The notes: generated by a model from the letters alone, not told the origin. Positions 52,179 through 62,066 are shown, numbered from the stretch's first letter. The stretch: 64,000 bases of DNA from Flavobacterium sp. RSP15 (GCF_003968755.1 NZ_RYDL01000002.1:62001-126000), one strand, 5' to 3'. Numbers and translations are program-made.

Positions 52179-54218
52179 ATGAAAAAAATTATTTTTTTTA
52201 TTGCATTATGCTTTTTTTTTTTAATAAATCCTGCGTTTGCACAAGTAAATAACAACCCTTCAAAAACACTTCTTTTTGGCAAAAATAAAATCATTCCGGA
52301 AGGTTCTGTAATTCGATGTGCCACGACAGAATATGAAGAATACCTAAAATCCAAAAATCCAAATAGAATATCTACTGCTGAATTTGAACAATGGATAACA
52401 CCAAAGATTGAACTCGAAAAAAATAAAAAAAAGAATGCTGCACAAGGATTCAAAACAAATGCATTAATTACCATACCGGTTGTCGTTCACGTGATTCATA
52501 ATGGTGACCTTTTAGGCAGTGATGAAAACATTTTTGATCAACAAGTAATTTCTCAAATTCAAGTACTCAACGAAGATTTCAGAAAAAAATCAGGTACTCC
52601 TGGCTTCAACACCAATTCTGTAGGAGCTGATGTAGAAATAGAATTCGCATTGGCTAAACGAGATCCATCGGGCATTTTATCAAACGGGATAAACCATGTA
52701 AACTTAGGGCGAGAAAGCTGGTCTACTGACGATATTGATGGCTCTGTAAAACCACAAACACAATGGAATCCTGAAAAATACTTTAATATTTGGGTAGTCA
52801 AATTTAACAGAACCGATCTTTTGGGATATGCACAATTTCCTAGTACGTCAGGACTTACTGGAATTAATACAAATGGAGGCTTCGCTAACACTGACGGTGT
52901 TGTGATTGGTTATTCTGTTTTTGGCTCCTCCAGTTATTTTACCGGAGGAAACTACTCTACTCCTTATGACAAAGGGAGAACAACCTCCCATGAGGTAGGA
53001 CACTGGCTTGGGCTGCGCCACATCTGGGGTGACGGAGGCTGTGACGTTGACGATTTTTGTCAAGATACGCCTAATGCAGGACAAGAAAACACGGGCTGCC
53101 CATCAAATATTGATTCCTGTCCCGCATCCCCAGGCTTAGATATGGTTGAAAATTACATGGACTATACGGATGACGCCTGTATGAACATCTTTACAGCAGA
53201 TCAAAAAGCACGAATGATTACTGTTATGAACAATTCCGTAAGACGGGCTTCGTTGAAAACTTCGGACGCACTTACTCCGGGAGTACTGTTTGCCAATGAT
53301 GCCTCAACAATGGTTATAAACTTAAACATTGCTCCTTGCAGCACTAGTTTTATTCCTGTTATTAGAATTGTGAATAAAGGTAGCGCGACATTAACTCAAG
53401 CATCAATCCGTTATGGAATTGATAATAACAATCTGCAAACCTATAATTGGACTGGAAGCCTGGCAAATAACGAAGCCCAAAATATCACTTTAAATAGTTT
53501 AACCACTACTGGAGGCAATCATAATTTCAGCAGTACAATAACCAGTACCAACAGGACAACGGATCAAAACAGCGCCAACAACAACGATACTATAAATTTT
53601 GACATTACAAAAAATTACGCCAACAATACAGTAGTTTTCTCCTTACAACAAGACTATTATGGTTCAGAAACCACCTGGAATCTTACAAATTCAGCCGGAA
53701 CCGTATTATACAAAGGAGGGCCTTATACAGATCTTCCAGAATCCGGGCCGCTTCCAAATCCAATCAATATAAGCTTCGATCTCACAGGCAATGATTGTTA
53801 CACTTTTACTATATTTGATACTGAAAATGATGGTATCTGTTGTGATTTCGGAAATGGCTCTTACACTATATCAACCCCTACGAATGAAATTATTGCTTCC
53901 GGAGGAGCCTTTAGGGAAACCGAATCTAAAAGTTTTAGAATTGGATCATTATCTACAGTCGATATAGAAAAATTAAATTCGGTTTACCTCTACCCAAATC
54001 CCACCTCTAACATACTGAACGTAGTTAGTGAGAACAAACTCAATACTCCGGAGGTTTACACTATTATCAATACTTTAGGTCAGATCCTAAAATCAAAAAA
54101 AATAGAATCAGCGGAGGATCTTCAGATAAACGTCTCCCATTTATCGCAAGGTATTTATTTTTTAAAATTATCGAAAAATCAATCTGAAACGACAACTATA
54201 CCGTTTATTAAAAACTAA
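52179..54218 (+). CDS. T9SS-secreted M43-type zinc metallopeptidase
   Basis: The 679-residue protein has a signal peptide (KKIIFFIALCFFFLINPAFAQ) and a propeptide region. The metzincin domain has the zinc motif HEVGHWLGLRH (His271, Glu272, His275, His281) followed by GDGGCDVDDFCQDTPNA and a Met-turn MVENYMDY. C-terminal beta domains lead to a Por secretion tail (YPNPTSNILNVVSE to GIYFLKLSKNQ). It resembles pappalysin/cytophagalysin enzymes and is probably extracellular or cell-surface. Confidence 0.93.
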   Translation: MKKIIFFIALCFFFLINPAFAQVNNNPSKTLLFGKNKIIPEGSVIRCATTEYEEYLKSKNPNRISTAEFEQWITPKIELEKNKKKNAAQGFKTNALITIPVVVHVIHNGDLLGSDENIFDQQVISQIQVLNEDFRKKSGTPGFNTNSVGADVEIEFALAKRDPSGILSNGINHVNLGRESWSTDDIDGSVKPQTQWNPEKYFNIWVVKFNRTDLLGYAQFPSTSGLTGINTNGGFANTDGVVIGYSVFGSSSYFTGGNYSTPYDKGRTTSHEVGHWLGLRHIWGDGGCDVDDFCQDTPNAGQENTGCPSNIDSCPASPGLDMVENYMDYTDDACMNIFTADQKARMITVMNNSVRRASLKTSDALTPGVLFANDASTMVINLNIAPCSTSFIPVIRIVNKGSATLTQASIRYGIDNNNLQTYNWTGSLANNEAQNITLNSLTTTGGNHNFSSTITSTNRTTDQNSANNNDTINFDITKNYANNTVVFSLQQDYYGSETTWNLTNSAGTVLYKGGPYTDLPESGPLPNPINISFDLTGNDCYTFTIFDTENDGICCDFGNGSYTISTPTNEIIASGGAFRETESKSFRIGSLSTVDIEKLNSVYLYPNPTSNILNVVSENKLNTPEVYTIINTLGQILKSKKIESAEDLQINVSHLSQGIYFLKLSKNQSETTTIPFIKN

Positions 54219-54236
54219 ACTAAAGTCTATAATACA

Positions 54237-54271
54237 TTAAAAAAGGATTGAACTTTTTAATCCTTTTTTAA
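54237..54271 (+). terminator. Terminator of the metallopeptidase gene
   Basis: A perfect 13-bp stem TTAAAAAAGGATT/AATCCTTTTTTAA with a 9-base loop begins 18 bp after the stop codon. Confidence 0.85.
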
Positions 54272-54290
54272 TTATATCAATTGGATACCT

Positions 54291-54298
54291 TAAATTTG
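54291..54298 (+). promoter_or_regulatory. -7 box of ribF
   Basis: TAAATTTG matches the Bacteroidota -7 element, 21 bp upstream of the chosen ribF start. It overlaps the longer open frame and argues against the start at 54281. Confidence 0.6.
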
Positions 54299-54319
54299 CA
54301 TCATTATAAAACACTTGCT

Positions 54320-55249
54320 TTGAAGATTTTTCATTCTATAAACGATTTCGCTTCCCCCAAAAAAACAATTCTAACGTTGGGTACCTTTGATGGTGTCCAT
54401 ATTGGTCACAAAAAAATCCTGAATAAACTAATCCAAAATACGGAAAACGAGAATTACGAAAGTCTGGTACTTACTTTTTTTCCCCATCCCCGAATGGTTT
54501 TGCAGGAACATTCTGATCTAAAATTACTCAACACCATCGCTGAGAAAATTGATTTGTTGGGAAAAATTGGTATCGAAAACCTTGTCATCCATCCTTTTGA
54601 CGAAACTTTTTCAAGATTGACTGCCGAAGAATTTGTAAGTACTATTCTCGTAGATCGTTTTCACATCCACAAGATAATAATAGGTCACGACCATCGATTT
54701 GGACGAAATCGAACAGCTGATATTGACGATCTTATCGCCTTTGGAAAAGAGTATAATTTTGAAGTAGAACAAATATCCGTTCAGGAAATCAATGCCATTT
54801 CCGTGAGTTCCACGAAAATCAGAAAGGCCTTATTAGAAGGCAATATGGCTTTGGCCAATGAATATTTAGGCTATGATTATTCGCTCAAGGGGAAAATTAT
54901 TCAAGGAAAACAGTTGGGAAGGACTATCGGTTTTCCTACGGCTAACTTAAAAATTGAAGAAAACTACAAACTGATTCCACAAAATGGAGTGTATATTGTC
55001 CAAAGTAGCATCAATCAAAAAACGGTTTTCGGGATGATGAACATTGGGTTCAATCCTACTGTTGACGGACAAAATCAGTCGATCGAAATTCATTATTTTG
55101 ATTTCGATGCTGATTTATACAATCAAGATATTAGTGTCTCTATCCTTCAAAGAATTCGTTCCGAACAAAAATTTGAATCAGTTGACATACTAAAAGGACA
55201 ACTTGAAAAAGATAAAAAAACAGCACTTGCCTATTGGAATAAATATTGA
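54320..55249 (+). CDS. ribF: Bifunctional riboflavin kinase / FAD synthetase
   Basis: The family N-terminus is MKIFHSINDFASPKKTILTLGTFDGVHIGHKKIL, which begins at the TTG of 54320; the open frame continues 13 codons upstream through a -7 box. The nucleotidyltransferase motif is GTFDGVHIGH, and HDHRFGRNR and SSTKIRKAL follow. The C-terminal kinase domain shows GRTIGFPTANL. The protein makes FMN and FAD. It has about 309 residues from this start and no FMN riboswitch is seen. Confidence 0.92.
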   Translation: MKIFHSINDFASPKKTILTLGTFDGVHIGHKKILNKLIQNTENENYESLVLTFFPHPRMVLQEHSDLKLLNTIAEKIDLLGKIGIENLVIHPFDETFSRLTAEEFVSTILVDRFHIHKIIIGHDHRFGRNRTADIDDLIAFGKEYNFEVEQISVQEINAISVSSTKIRKALLEGNMALANEYLGYDYSLKGKIIQGKQLGRTIGFPTANLKIEENYKLIPQNGVYIVQSSINQKTVFGMMNIGFNPTVDGQNQSIEIHYFDFDADLYNQDISVSILQRIRSEQKFESVDILKGQLEKDKKTALAYWNKY

Positions 55250-55343
55250 TTTTTTCATAAAACATTACTATTTTTTCTGTAAATTTGAAAATAGGATGCT
55301 TTTTATAAGAAATGTATCCTTTTTAAATTTTAAAACTAGCTGT

Positions 55344-55799
55344 ATGAAACTACCTAAAGAATTAGTAAACGGATTCATTATTTTCGTAGGAATTGGTCTT
55401 TATTTCTTAATAATGGAACTTTTAGGCCTGGCAGATATTTATTTGTTGCGTTTATTTAACGTGTTGTTTGTCTTTTACGGCGCCCATAGAACACTAAAGG
55501 CTAATTTTTCCGAAAACAAAACAATATTAGTTTCTAATGCGGTTTCAGCATTATTAACAGCGCTTACAGGAATATTTCTGAGCATTATTGGCTTAATTAT
55601 TTACAGCTATTCCAAAGGTGGTGATGCTTATGTGGGATCACTATCCAAAACCTTTTTATTTGGCGGAGATCCGTCAGTGATGACGTATTCCATTTCTTTG
55701 TTTTTTGAAGGGATAGTATCCGCTGTAATTGTGACCTTTATGCTTATGTTGTACTGGGACCCCCGCTATGCATCAGACAAACACGGAGCTGAATCATAA
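55344..55799 (+). CDS. Small integral membrane protein, unknown function
   Basis: From the ATG at 55344 the 151-residue protein starts MKLPKELVNGFIIFVGIGLYFLIMELLGLADIYLLRLFN and has four predicted membrane helices. A longer frame reaches back into ribF with an unlikely N-terminus and is rejected. The family is not recognised by name; similar four-helix membrane proteins are widespread in Flavobacteriia. Confidence 0.75.
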   Translation: MKLPKELVNGFIIFVGIGLYFLIMELLGLADIYLLRLFNVLFVFYGAHRTLKANFSENKTILVSNAVSALLTALTGIFLSIIGLIIYSYSKGGDAYVGSLSKTFLFGGDPSVMTYSISLFFEGIVSAVIVTFMLMLYWDPRYASDKHGAES

Positions 55800-56015
55800 C
55801 CTATATTTTAAATTATCTCTTCCTCTAATACCGTCGCAAAGCACAATTAATGTTGGTCTTTGTAACAGTATTATTAAATTCTAAAATCCGCTGTATCAAT
55901 AAACCGCTATATCTACAGTAGCACAACCAGAATTTATGGAATATAAAAACACCGGTATACATCTACTTAATTTGGCTATTAAAATTTTCAGAACCGGCTT
56001 TTCAATGGTATTACA
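55800..56015. other. Spacer before bioB
   Basis: About 240 bp without a gene. Apart from the bioB promoter at its end I see no terminator, BirA-type operator or riboswitch. Confidence 0.4.
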
Positions 56016-56046
56016 TTGGTTCTTTAGAACAATTTAACTACTTTTG
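56016..56046 (+). promoter_or_regulatory. Promoter of bioB
   Basis: TTG at 56016-56018, a 20-bp spacer and TACTTTTG at 56039-56046 fit the Bacteroidota promoter. The ATG of bioB is 21 bp further on. The open frame from 56044 starts inside the -7 box. Confidence 0.75.
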
Positions 56047-56067
56047 AACCATCAAAAAATCGTATCA

Positions 56068-57153
56068 ATGAGCATTACAAAACACAATTGGACCAAAGAC
56101 GAAATTATCGCAATATATAACAAACCTATGATGGACTTGCTGTATGAAGCAGCTTCTATTCATAGAGAACACCATGATCCTAACGTGGTTCAGGTCTCTA
56201 CTTTGCTCTCTATAAAAACAGGTGGATGTCCTGAGGATTGTGGCTATTGCCCACAGGCCGCAAGGTATCATACTGAAATTGAAGGCAATGATTTAATGTC
56301 AGTAAGTCAGGTAAAAGCACAAGCTTTACGTGCAAAATCAAGCGGATCATCCCGTGTATGCATGGGCGCCGCTTGGAGAAATGTAAAAGATGGTCCTGAA
56401 TTTGACCAGGTACTGGAAATGGTCCGTACCATAAACAAACTGGATATGGAAGTGTGTTGTACCCTTGGAATGATCACTGAAAACCAAGCACATCGACTGG
56501 CAGAAGCTGGTTTATATGCCTACAACCATAATTTAGACACCTCTGAAGAATATTATAAAGAAGTAATCTCGACCCGTGGATTTGAAGACCGTTTGCAAAC
56601 TATTGAGAATGTTCGTAAAACAAATGTCACTGTTTGTAGCGGCGGAATAATTGGAATGGGAGAAAGTATTGAAGACCGAGCTGGAATGCTTGTCGCACTT
56701 TCTACCTTAAACCCACAACCGGAGTCAGTGCCTATAAACGCCTTGGTTGCTGTGGAAGGAACGCCAATGGAAGAAGAAAAACCAGTTGAAATATGGGAAA
56801 TGATTCGAATGGTAGCCACAACCCGAATCATCATGCCAGAAACCCAAGTCCGACTTTCTGCGGGAAGAATGAACATGAGTCGTGAAGGTCAAGCCATGTG
56901 CTTTTTTGCTGGTGCCAATTCCATTTTTGCTGGAGACAAGTTATTGACCACTCCAAATCCTGACGTAAACGAAGATATGAAAATGTTTGAAATGTTAGGT
57001 TTAAATCCACAAAAACCCTTTACAAAAGTTTCTCAGCCTCAAACCGTTGAAGCTGCAGATTCTCAATTTGCTCCCTTGGGTGAAAAACCAAAATGGTCAA
57101 GACCTGGTCATATGATCGAGAAGAACCTTGAAGCATCCGGCAAAGGTAAATAA
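56068..57153 (+). CDS. bioB: Biotin synthase
   Basis: The 361-residue radical SAM enzyme inserts sulfur into dethiobiotin. The cluster motif is Cys54-Cys58-Cys61 (GGCPEDCGYCPQ). YNHNLDTSEEYY, the [2Fe-2S] ligands in SGGIIGMGES and VRLSAGRMNM are conserved. The ATG at 56068 (MSITKHNWTKDEI) is chosen because the upstream TTG lies in the -7 box. No other bio genes are adjacent. Confidence 0.97.
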   Translation: MSITKHNWTKDEIIAIYNKPMMDLLYEAASIHREHHDPNVVQVSTLLSIKTGGCPEDCGYCPQAARYHTEIEGNDLMSVSQVKAQALRAKSSGSSRVCMGAAWRNVKDGPEFDQVLEMVRTINKLDMEVCCTLGMITENQAHRLAEAGLYAYNHNLDTSEEYYKEVISTRGFEDRLQTIENVRKTNVTVCSGGIIGMGESIEDRAGMLVALSTLNPQPESVPINALVAVEGTPMEEEKPVEIWEMIRMVATTRIIMPETQVRLSAGRMNMSREGQAMCFFAGANSIFAGDKLLTTPNPDVNEDMKMFEMLGLNPQKPFTKVSQPQTVEAADSQFAPLGEKPKWSRPGHMIEKNLEASGKGK

Positions 57154-57175
57154 ACTTTATTTTGAATAAATACTC

Positions 57176-57208
57176 AAAACCATCTTGCTCTTGCAGGATG
57201 GTTTTTTT
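57176..57208. terminator. Bidirectional terminator between bioB and the delta-60 protein gene
   Basis: The stem AAAACCATCTTGC/GCAGGATGGTTTT around a TCTT loop is followed by Ts on the plus strand and by As (Ts on the other strand) on the left, so it can serve both convergent genes. Confidence 0.85.
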
Positions 57209-57218
57209 GGCTTCGCTT

Positions 57219-60200
57219 TTAGTACACTATTTTCTTAGTAACAACCCTTCCATGCTGCAAAACTATTTTCACCAACACAACTTGATGGCCAACAAGCAAA
57301 TTCAGCACTGAGAAATCACGGTTGTAAATCTCGTTTTTTTGATAAATTGTACTTCCTGCTAAATTGTATACAACAACCTGCTCTATGAATTCTTTGGTTG
57401 ATTTTATTTGCAATTCTTTGTTTTTACTCGAAACAAAAACAGATTCATCTTCTTTTTCAAATTCATCTGAAATCAGGGTTTTGTTTGTATATCGCAAAAC
57501 AAAACGATCGTCAAATATTCCCACAGCAGTAGTGAAAGCATAACCTTCGTTTTTTATAGCAACAAGATTATTGTTTAATTTATCCTCAATAAAAACATTT
57601 TTATCGACTAACACCCCGTCTGTCTGATCTATTTTAATGATAAAAGTTCCTGCTACTGTACTTTTGAAACCTAATTTTATTTCATCCGTCTCTTCAAACG
57701 GCAACGCACGCCCTTGAATTACTAAATTCTTATCTTGACTCCTACTATAAAAGTCTAAATATTTATTTTCATCTAAACTCTCGCCGTCAAAAGAACGGTC
57801 AAAATCATTTGTCGCTCCCGTTGCATATCCTATTAAGATTTGTTTGAAAGCACCTTCATTATTACTCAAATTCAACCAAATTCGGTGTTTTTCTATAGCC
57901 TCATCTTTTGATTTATTAGTGGCACTTGATTTAAAAAAATTAGCATTCTGACCAATAACACGCATATTGTTATTAAAAATCGCTGTTCCGCCACCATTGA
58001 TACTCGTCACAAAAAAAGATTGTCCTGAAGCTATTTTCCCGTCTGGCTTAGTATTATTAACGCCTGAATTAGTTGCAGCACTCGTACCTACACCTCCCAA
58101 TAAGTTATACACAGCGTAATCATCTGAAGTATATACATTCTTATTAATAGCCGTATTGTGTGTCCAGAGATAAATAGTTCCGTCAATAATTTTTTTATTC
58201 TCATTTATAAACAAATCTGCGTTAATTGCTGAGGGATACGGATTACCAATCAAATTTGACGTACCTGTGGTCGCAATTGGTACCGACCCATTATTGGGAA
58301 CTCCCGTAAAAATAGCTTCATAATTAGCTGCACTTGTCTCTGAAAAAGTTTCCGGACCACGAATAATATATCCTTTACCAACTGACATTACGTTTGTTGA
58401 AATCTCATTAGCCCATGAATACCTTGAAGCATCAAAGGAATAAAACTTATCCCAAGACGTATCAGGCGAAACATCAATCAGTCTTTGATTTAAAACAGGC
58501 GAAGACCAAAAGGTATAATCTGTGAGGAGAATAGGCGTTGTTTTTCTTTTTAATTGGATCACTCCGGAATTACTGACCTGCTCTTCGGATTGATACAATG
58601 CCGCATTGTTTTCTAAAATTAATGTGCCTGAACCCGCATAATCGAAAACCAATCCTAACGTATTTCCAGCCATAATTGTAACCGTGTTCCCCGCACTAAT
58701 GAAGCAAGAACAGGAGTTAACTGTTGTAAATGAGGGGTAATTTCCCTGAAAAAGCAATGTTTTTTCAGCAGAAGGCGTTCCATTACTCCAGGAACTCCCA
58801 TTCCAAACGGAGCTATTGGAACAGAGTTTAATTCGGGCTATACGATGTTTTGATACACCTGAAACCGAATTGAAATTTCCGCCAATAAGCACTTTATTAT
58901 TTGGAGTAAAACAAATACTGAACAATGTATTATTTAAATTTACCAAAAATGTCGTATCAACAACTCCAGTTGCAAGCAAACGAACCATTCGCCTTACAGC
59001 TGTCCCGTTGTATGTCCCGGAGAACGTTCCGCCAATTAATAAGCGATCATCGGGCTGGACTAAAACTACCCTAATTTCTCCATTACTAAAACCCAATCCC
59101 ATTGCAAAAGTGGTATCTAAACTCCCGTCAATGTTCAATCGCAACACTCTTTTTGCGGAAACGCCTTTATAAGTTGTAAATACGCCCCCAACAATCAGTT
59201 TACTATCTGATTGTAGTGCTATTGCATACACATTTTTGTCAAAACCAGTTCCAATAGAAAATCCAGAATCTATGCTTCCATCCGCATTCAGGCGAACCAT
59301 CCTATTATACGAAATCCCATTAAAAAAAGAAAACTGACCACCTAAAACAATTTTTCCATCGGGTTGCAATACTATATTTTCTACGATAGCATCAGCTCCA
59401 GAACCGGTATTAAAACTGGAGTCTAAAGTTCCATCGGGTAATAATCGAACAATTCTATTCTTCAAGTCCCCATTGTAATTTGTGAAATTTCCACCGACAA
59501 TTATTTTTCCATCTAGCTGTACCGCCAAAGCATACACCTGATTGTTAAATCCGGTTCCAATGGAAAAAGTCGCATCAATGTCACCATTTGCCAGAATCCG
59601 CACAATTCTGTTCCTTACGACACCATTATAATATGTAAAAACGCCTGCAATAACAACTTTGCCATCCGGTTGTACGATCGCAGCTTTTATAGAATTATTG
59701 GCTCCGGCACCAGAATTATTAAAAGACACATCAATTGCTCCGTCTTCTGATAACCTTGCAATTCGGTTGCACATCGTTCCGTTAAATTTGGTAAAATTTC
59801 CAAAAACCATTGTTTTATTGTCTGATAACGCATTTACTTTTAAAACAGAATTATCAAAACCAACTCCAGCAGTGAGATATCCAATGTCTAAAGCGCCAAA
59901 AGCATCAATTCGCGCCAAACGTCCTTGATTCTGGGAATCGAAAACAGAAAACGATCCACTAACGTACCAAGATCCCTCAGATGCAGTAGCTAAATCAAGA
60001 ACGGATGCCGAAAACGGGCCTGCACCAATATCAAAGGCAGGACTAATAACTCCATTTGCTTCCAGTAAAACTAATCTATTAACAGCGGCTCCATTATAAG
60101 TCCCCGTAAAAGATCCTCCAACCAAAACACCTCCAGCCGGATTTAATTTCACAACCTCTACAGCACCACCACTAAATCCTAAGCCTGTGCTAAAATTAGC

Positions 60201-61112
60201 ATCAAGTGAGCCATCGCTATTTAACCGAATTATTCTACTGGCTTTAACACCATTGAAATTTAAAAACACACCTCCTACTAGAATTTTTCCGTCCGCTTGT
60301 GTCGCGAGTGCTGACACATTATCATCAAAACCGGCTCCTTGAACAAAAGTAGCGTCAACAGTTCCATTGCTATTCAATCGAATTATTCTTCCGCAAGCAG
60401 TCCCATTAAAGGAAGTAAAAGATCCGCCCAAAATTATTTTACCATCAGCTTGAATTTTGATTTCTTCAACAAGGGAGGCAGCACCACTGCCTATTGTAAA
60501 GCCTGTGTCAATATTTCCATTAGGTAAAATCCGGGCTGCCCTAGGTGCCGCAACTCCGTTGTAACTCGTGAAGCTTCCCCCAATAACAACGCTGCCGTCT
60601 GGTTGTAAATCGCAGGCATAAATAATGTAAGTTGTAGTTCCTGGTGAAGAGTTGAATGTGACGTCTCTAGAACCATCCGCATTGAGACGAATCAGCTTTC
60701 CAACATTTACACCGTTGAAGGTTGTAAAGGAACCGCCTAAAATAATCTTCCCATCCGGTTGTATTAAGGAACAATATACTTTGCCATTGATGCCTGAACC
60801 TAAATTAAACGAAAGATCTTTGGAACCGTCCGGCAGTAACCTACATAAATATGGCGTTAAAGCCCCATTAAAATTAAAAAAATCACCTCCAACAATTAGT
60901 TTCCCATCCGTTTGCAAAGCAACTGTTCTGACAGTTCCATCAAAACCGTCGCCTTGCAAACCGTCATCATACGTATTGAATGCAACATCCGACTTTCCTT
61001 GTTGCGAAAAAGCTACATTGATAAAAAGGAAGAAGAAAAAAACAGTGAAGTGTCGTATTTTAATCGCTAAAATTGAGTTATTAACATTTGTGAAAATCGC
61101 ACGAAAATTCAT
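57219..61112 (-). CDS. Giant T9SS-secreted delta-60 repeat (beta-propeller) protein
   Basis: The 1297-residue protein has a long-n-region signal peptide ending FFFFLFINVAFSQQ. Residues about 45-760 hold 14 delta-60 units built on the pattern DGKIIVGGNFTNYNG...RIVRLLPDGTLDSSFN. Fourteen units suggest two seven-bladed propellers. A beta-rich region and a type C T9SS sorting domain follow (HRIWLNLSNNEGAFKQILIGYA to VVLVKIVLQHGRVVTKKIVY). It is surface-exposed or secreted; the ligand is unknown. A copy of the 24-bp regulatory element lies 124 bp upstream. Confidence 0.92.
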   Translation of the reverse strand: MNFRAIFTNVNNSILAIKIRHFTVFFFFLFINVAFSQQGKSDVAFNTYDDGLQGDGFDGTVRTVALQTDGKLIVGGDFFNFNGALTPYLCRLLPDGSKDLSFNLGSGINGKVYCSLIQPDGKIILGGSFTTFNGVNVGKLIRLNADGSRDVTFNSSPGTTTYIIYACDLQPDGSVVIGGSFTSYNGVAAPRAARILPNGNIDTGFTIGSGAASLVEEIKIQADGKIILGGSFTSFNGTACGRIIRLNSNGTVDATFVQGAGFDDNVSALATQADGKILVGGVFLNFNGVKASRIIRLNSDGSLDANFSTGLGFSGGAVEVVKLNPAGGVLVGGSFTGTYNGAAVNRLVLLEANGVISPAFDIGAGPFSASVLDLATASEGSWYVSGSFSVFDSQNQGRLARIDAFGALDIGYLTAGVGFDNSVLKVNALSDNKTMVFGNFTKFNGTMCNRIARLSEDGAIDVSFNNSGAGANNSIKAAIVQPDGKVVIAGVFTYYNGVVRNRIVRILANGDIDATFSIGTGFNNQVYALAVQLDGKIIVGGNFTNYNGDLKNRIVRLLPDGTLDSSFNTGSGADAIVENIVLQPDGKIVLGGQFSFFNGISYNRMVRLNADGSIDSGFSIGTGFDKNVYAIALQSDSKLIVGGVFTTYKGVSAKRVLRLNIDGSLDTTFAMGLGFSNGEIRVVLVQPDDRLLIGGTFSGTYNGTAVRRMVRLLATGVVDTTFLVNLNNTLFSICFTPNNKVLIGGNFNSVSGVSKHRIARIKLCSNSSVWNGSSWSNGTPSAEKTLLFQGNYPSFTTVNSCSCFISAGNTVTIMAGNTLGLVFDYAGSGTLILENNAALYQSEEQVSNSGVIQLKRKTTPILLTDYTFWSSPVLNQRLIDVSPDTSWDKFYSFDASRYSWANEISTNVMSVGKGYIIRGPETFSETSAANYEAIFTGVPNNGSVPIATTGTSNLIGNPYPSAINADLFINENKKIIDGTIYLWTHNTAINKNVYTSDDYAVYNLLGGVGTSAATNSGVNNTKPDGKIASGQSFFVTSINGGGTAIFNNNMRVIGQNANFFKSSATNKSKDEAIEKHRIWLNLSNNEGAFKQILIGYATGATNDFDRSFDGESLDENKYLDFYSRSQDKNLVIQGRALPFEETDEIKLGFKSTVAGTFIIKIDQTDGVLVDKNVFIEDKLNNNLVAIKNEGYAFTTAVGIFDDRFVLRYTNKTLISDEFEKEDESVFVSSKNKELQIKSTKEFIEQVVVYNLAGSTIYQKNEIYNRDFSVLNLLVGHQVVLVKIVLQHGRVVTKKIVY

Positions 61113-61236
61113 GACTGTACTAAAAGATTAAGTGCCATATGGGTTATTTTAAATTGTTGCTTTTTTTATTGAAACTCATTTGATAAAGAAATACCAGCGA
61201 TAACTTTATAAAAGTAAATACAATCTTTTGCAATCA

Positions 61237-61260
61237 CAATACCCACATTTAGTGATATTT
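61237..61260 (-). promoter_or_regulatory. 24-bp AATATCACTaaaTGTGGGTA element, copy 3
   Basis: On the minus strand this matches copies 1 and 2 in 23 of 24 positions. Its terminal TTG is followed after about 20 bp by TACTTTTA (TTTACTTTTATAAAG), a near-consensus -7 box. It lies 124 bp upstream of the delta-60 protein start. Confidence 0.6.
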
Positions 61261-61329
61261 AAACTAAAAAACCTATTCTCAACAAACAGAATGACACTTA
61301 AAATAGGTTGTAAAATCGATCCGCAGCCT

Positions 61330-61660
61330 CTAATACATGGCTTTTTCAACAATTACCTTTCCATTATCTAAAGGTACTTTCACTAAAACAATTTTATTGT
61401 TATGTTTAAAAGTAGTAGTTTGGAACTTATAAAAATTTACTGTTTCGTCAACTTATCTTTTTGTCATTGTGCTGAAATATTAACTTTTTTAAATTTATTA
61501 TTCTTTGCACCATTATGCAACCAAATACCCAATCTAACTTTGTAGCTAATCGCTGTATCAAAATCATCATATATCTTTAGTTTAGCATCCCTTATAGAAT
61601 TATTACGATAAATTAATATTATCAGCTCCACTTCCTATTTTCTTTGAAATTACAATATCC
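61330..61660 (-). pseudogene. Remnant of a T9SS-secreted protein C-terminus
   Basis: On the minus strand one frame reads KIYDDFDTAISYKVRLGIWL then HNGAKNNKFKKVNISAQ before a stop. A second frame reads VDETVNFYKFQTTTFKHNNK then IVLVKVPLDNGKVIVEKAMY and a stop at 61330. The last part is a standard T9SS sorting tail (compare VVLVKIVLQHGRVVTKKIVY in the neighbouring gene). Stops and frameshifts show it is decayed. Confidence 0.6.
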
Positions 61661-62066
61661 GTTCAAAGATCAGGTTTGACTATTTATTTATAACATTAGA
61701 CCCTGCCATTATTGAATATAATTTGCTCCTTTATGAAAATCTAAAATCGCACAAAAGTTGGTCCTACAAATTAGAAAATAAATTAAAATCTTGCATGTCC
61801 TTGTTTCGCTGTCCAAATAAATATTTCAACAACTGCATCTTCCTATATTAATAGCATCCGAGACTAAAAACGCTCTATTTATCCGTCACTCTTAAAAAAA
61901 CTGAATTTCCTAAGATCAAACACGTTTTTCCTAGCTAAAACAACAAAAAATAAATTCCTGTTTCCCGTCCTGCGACACTTTAAATTTAATATCTTATTTT
62001 TGAAATTCTCAATAAGGATTCTTGAACCTATTTAAACCATAAAGAACAAGTACAAAAGCAAAAAAA

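Larger units (their letters stand above)
61113..62066. other. 950-bp gene-free region with decayed T9SS gene
   Basis: It contains the upstream control region of the delta-60 gene (61113-61262), then remnants of another T9SS protein gene on the minus strand (61330-61660). About 400 bp of AT-rich sequence before recX shows no ORF I can support. Confidence 0.55.
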
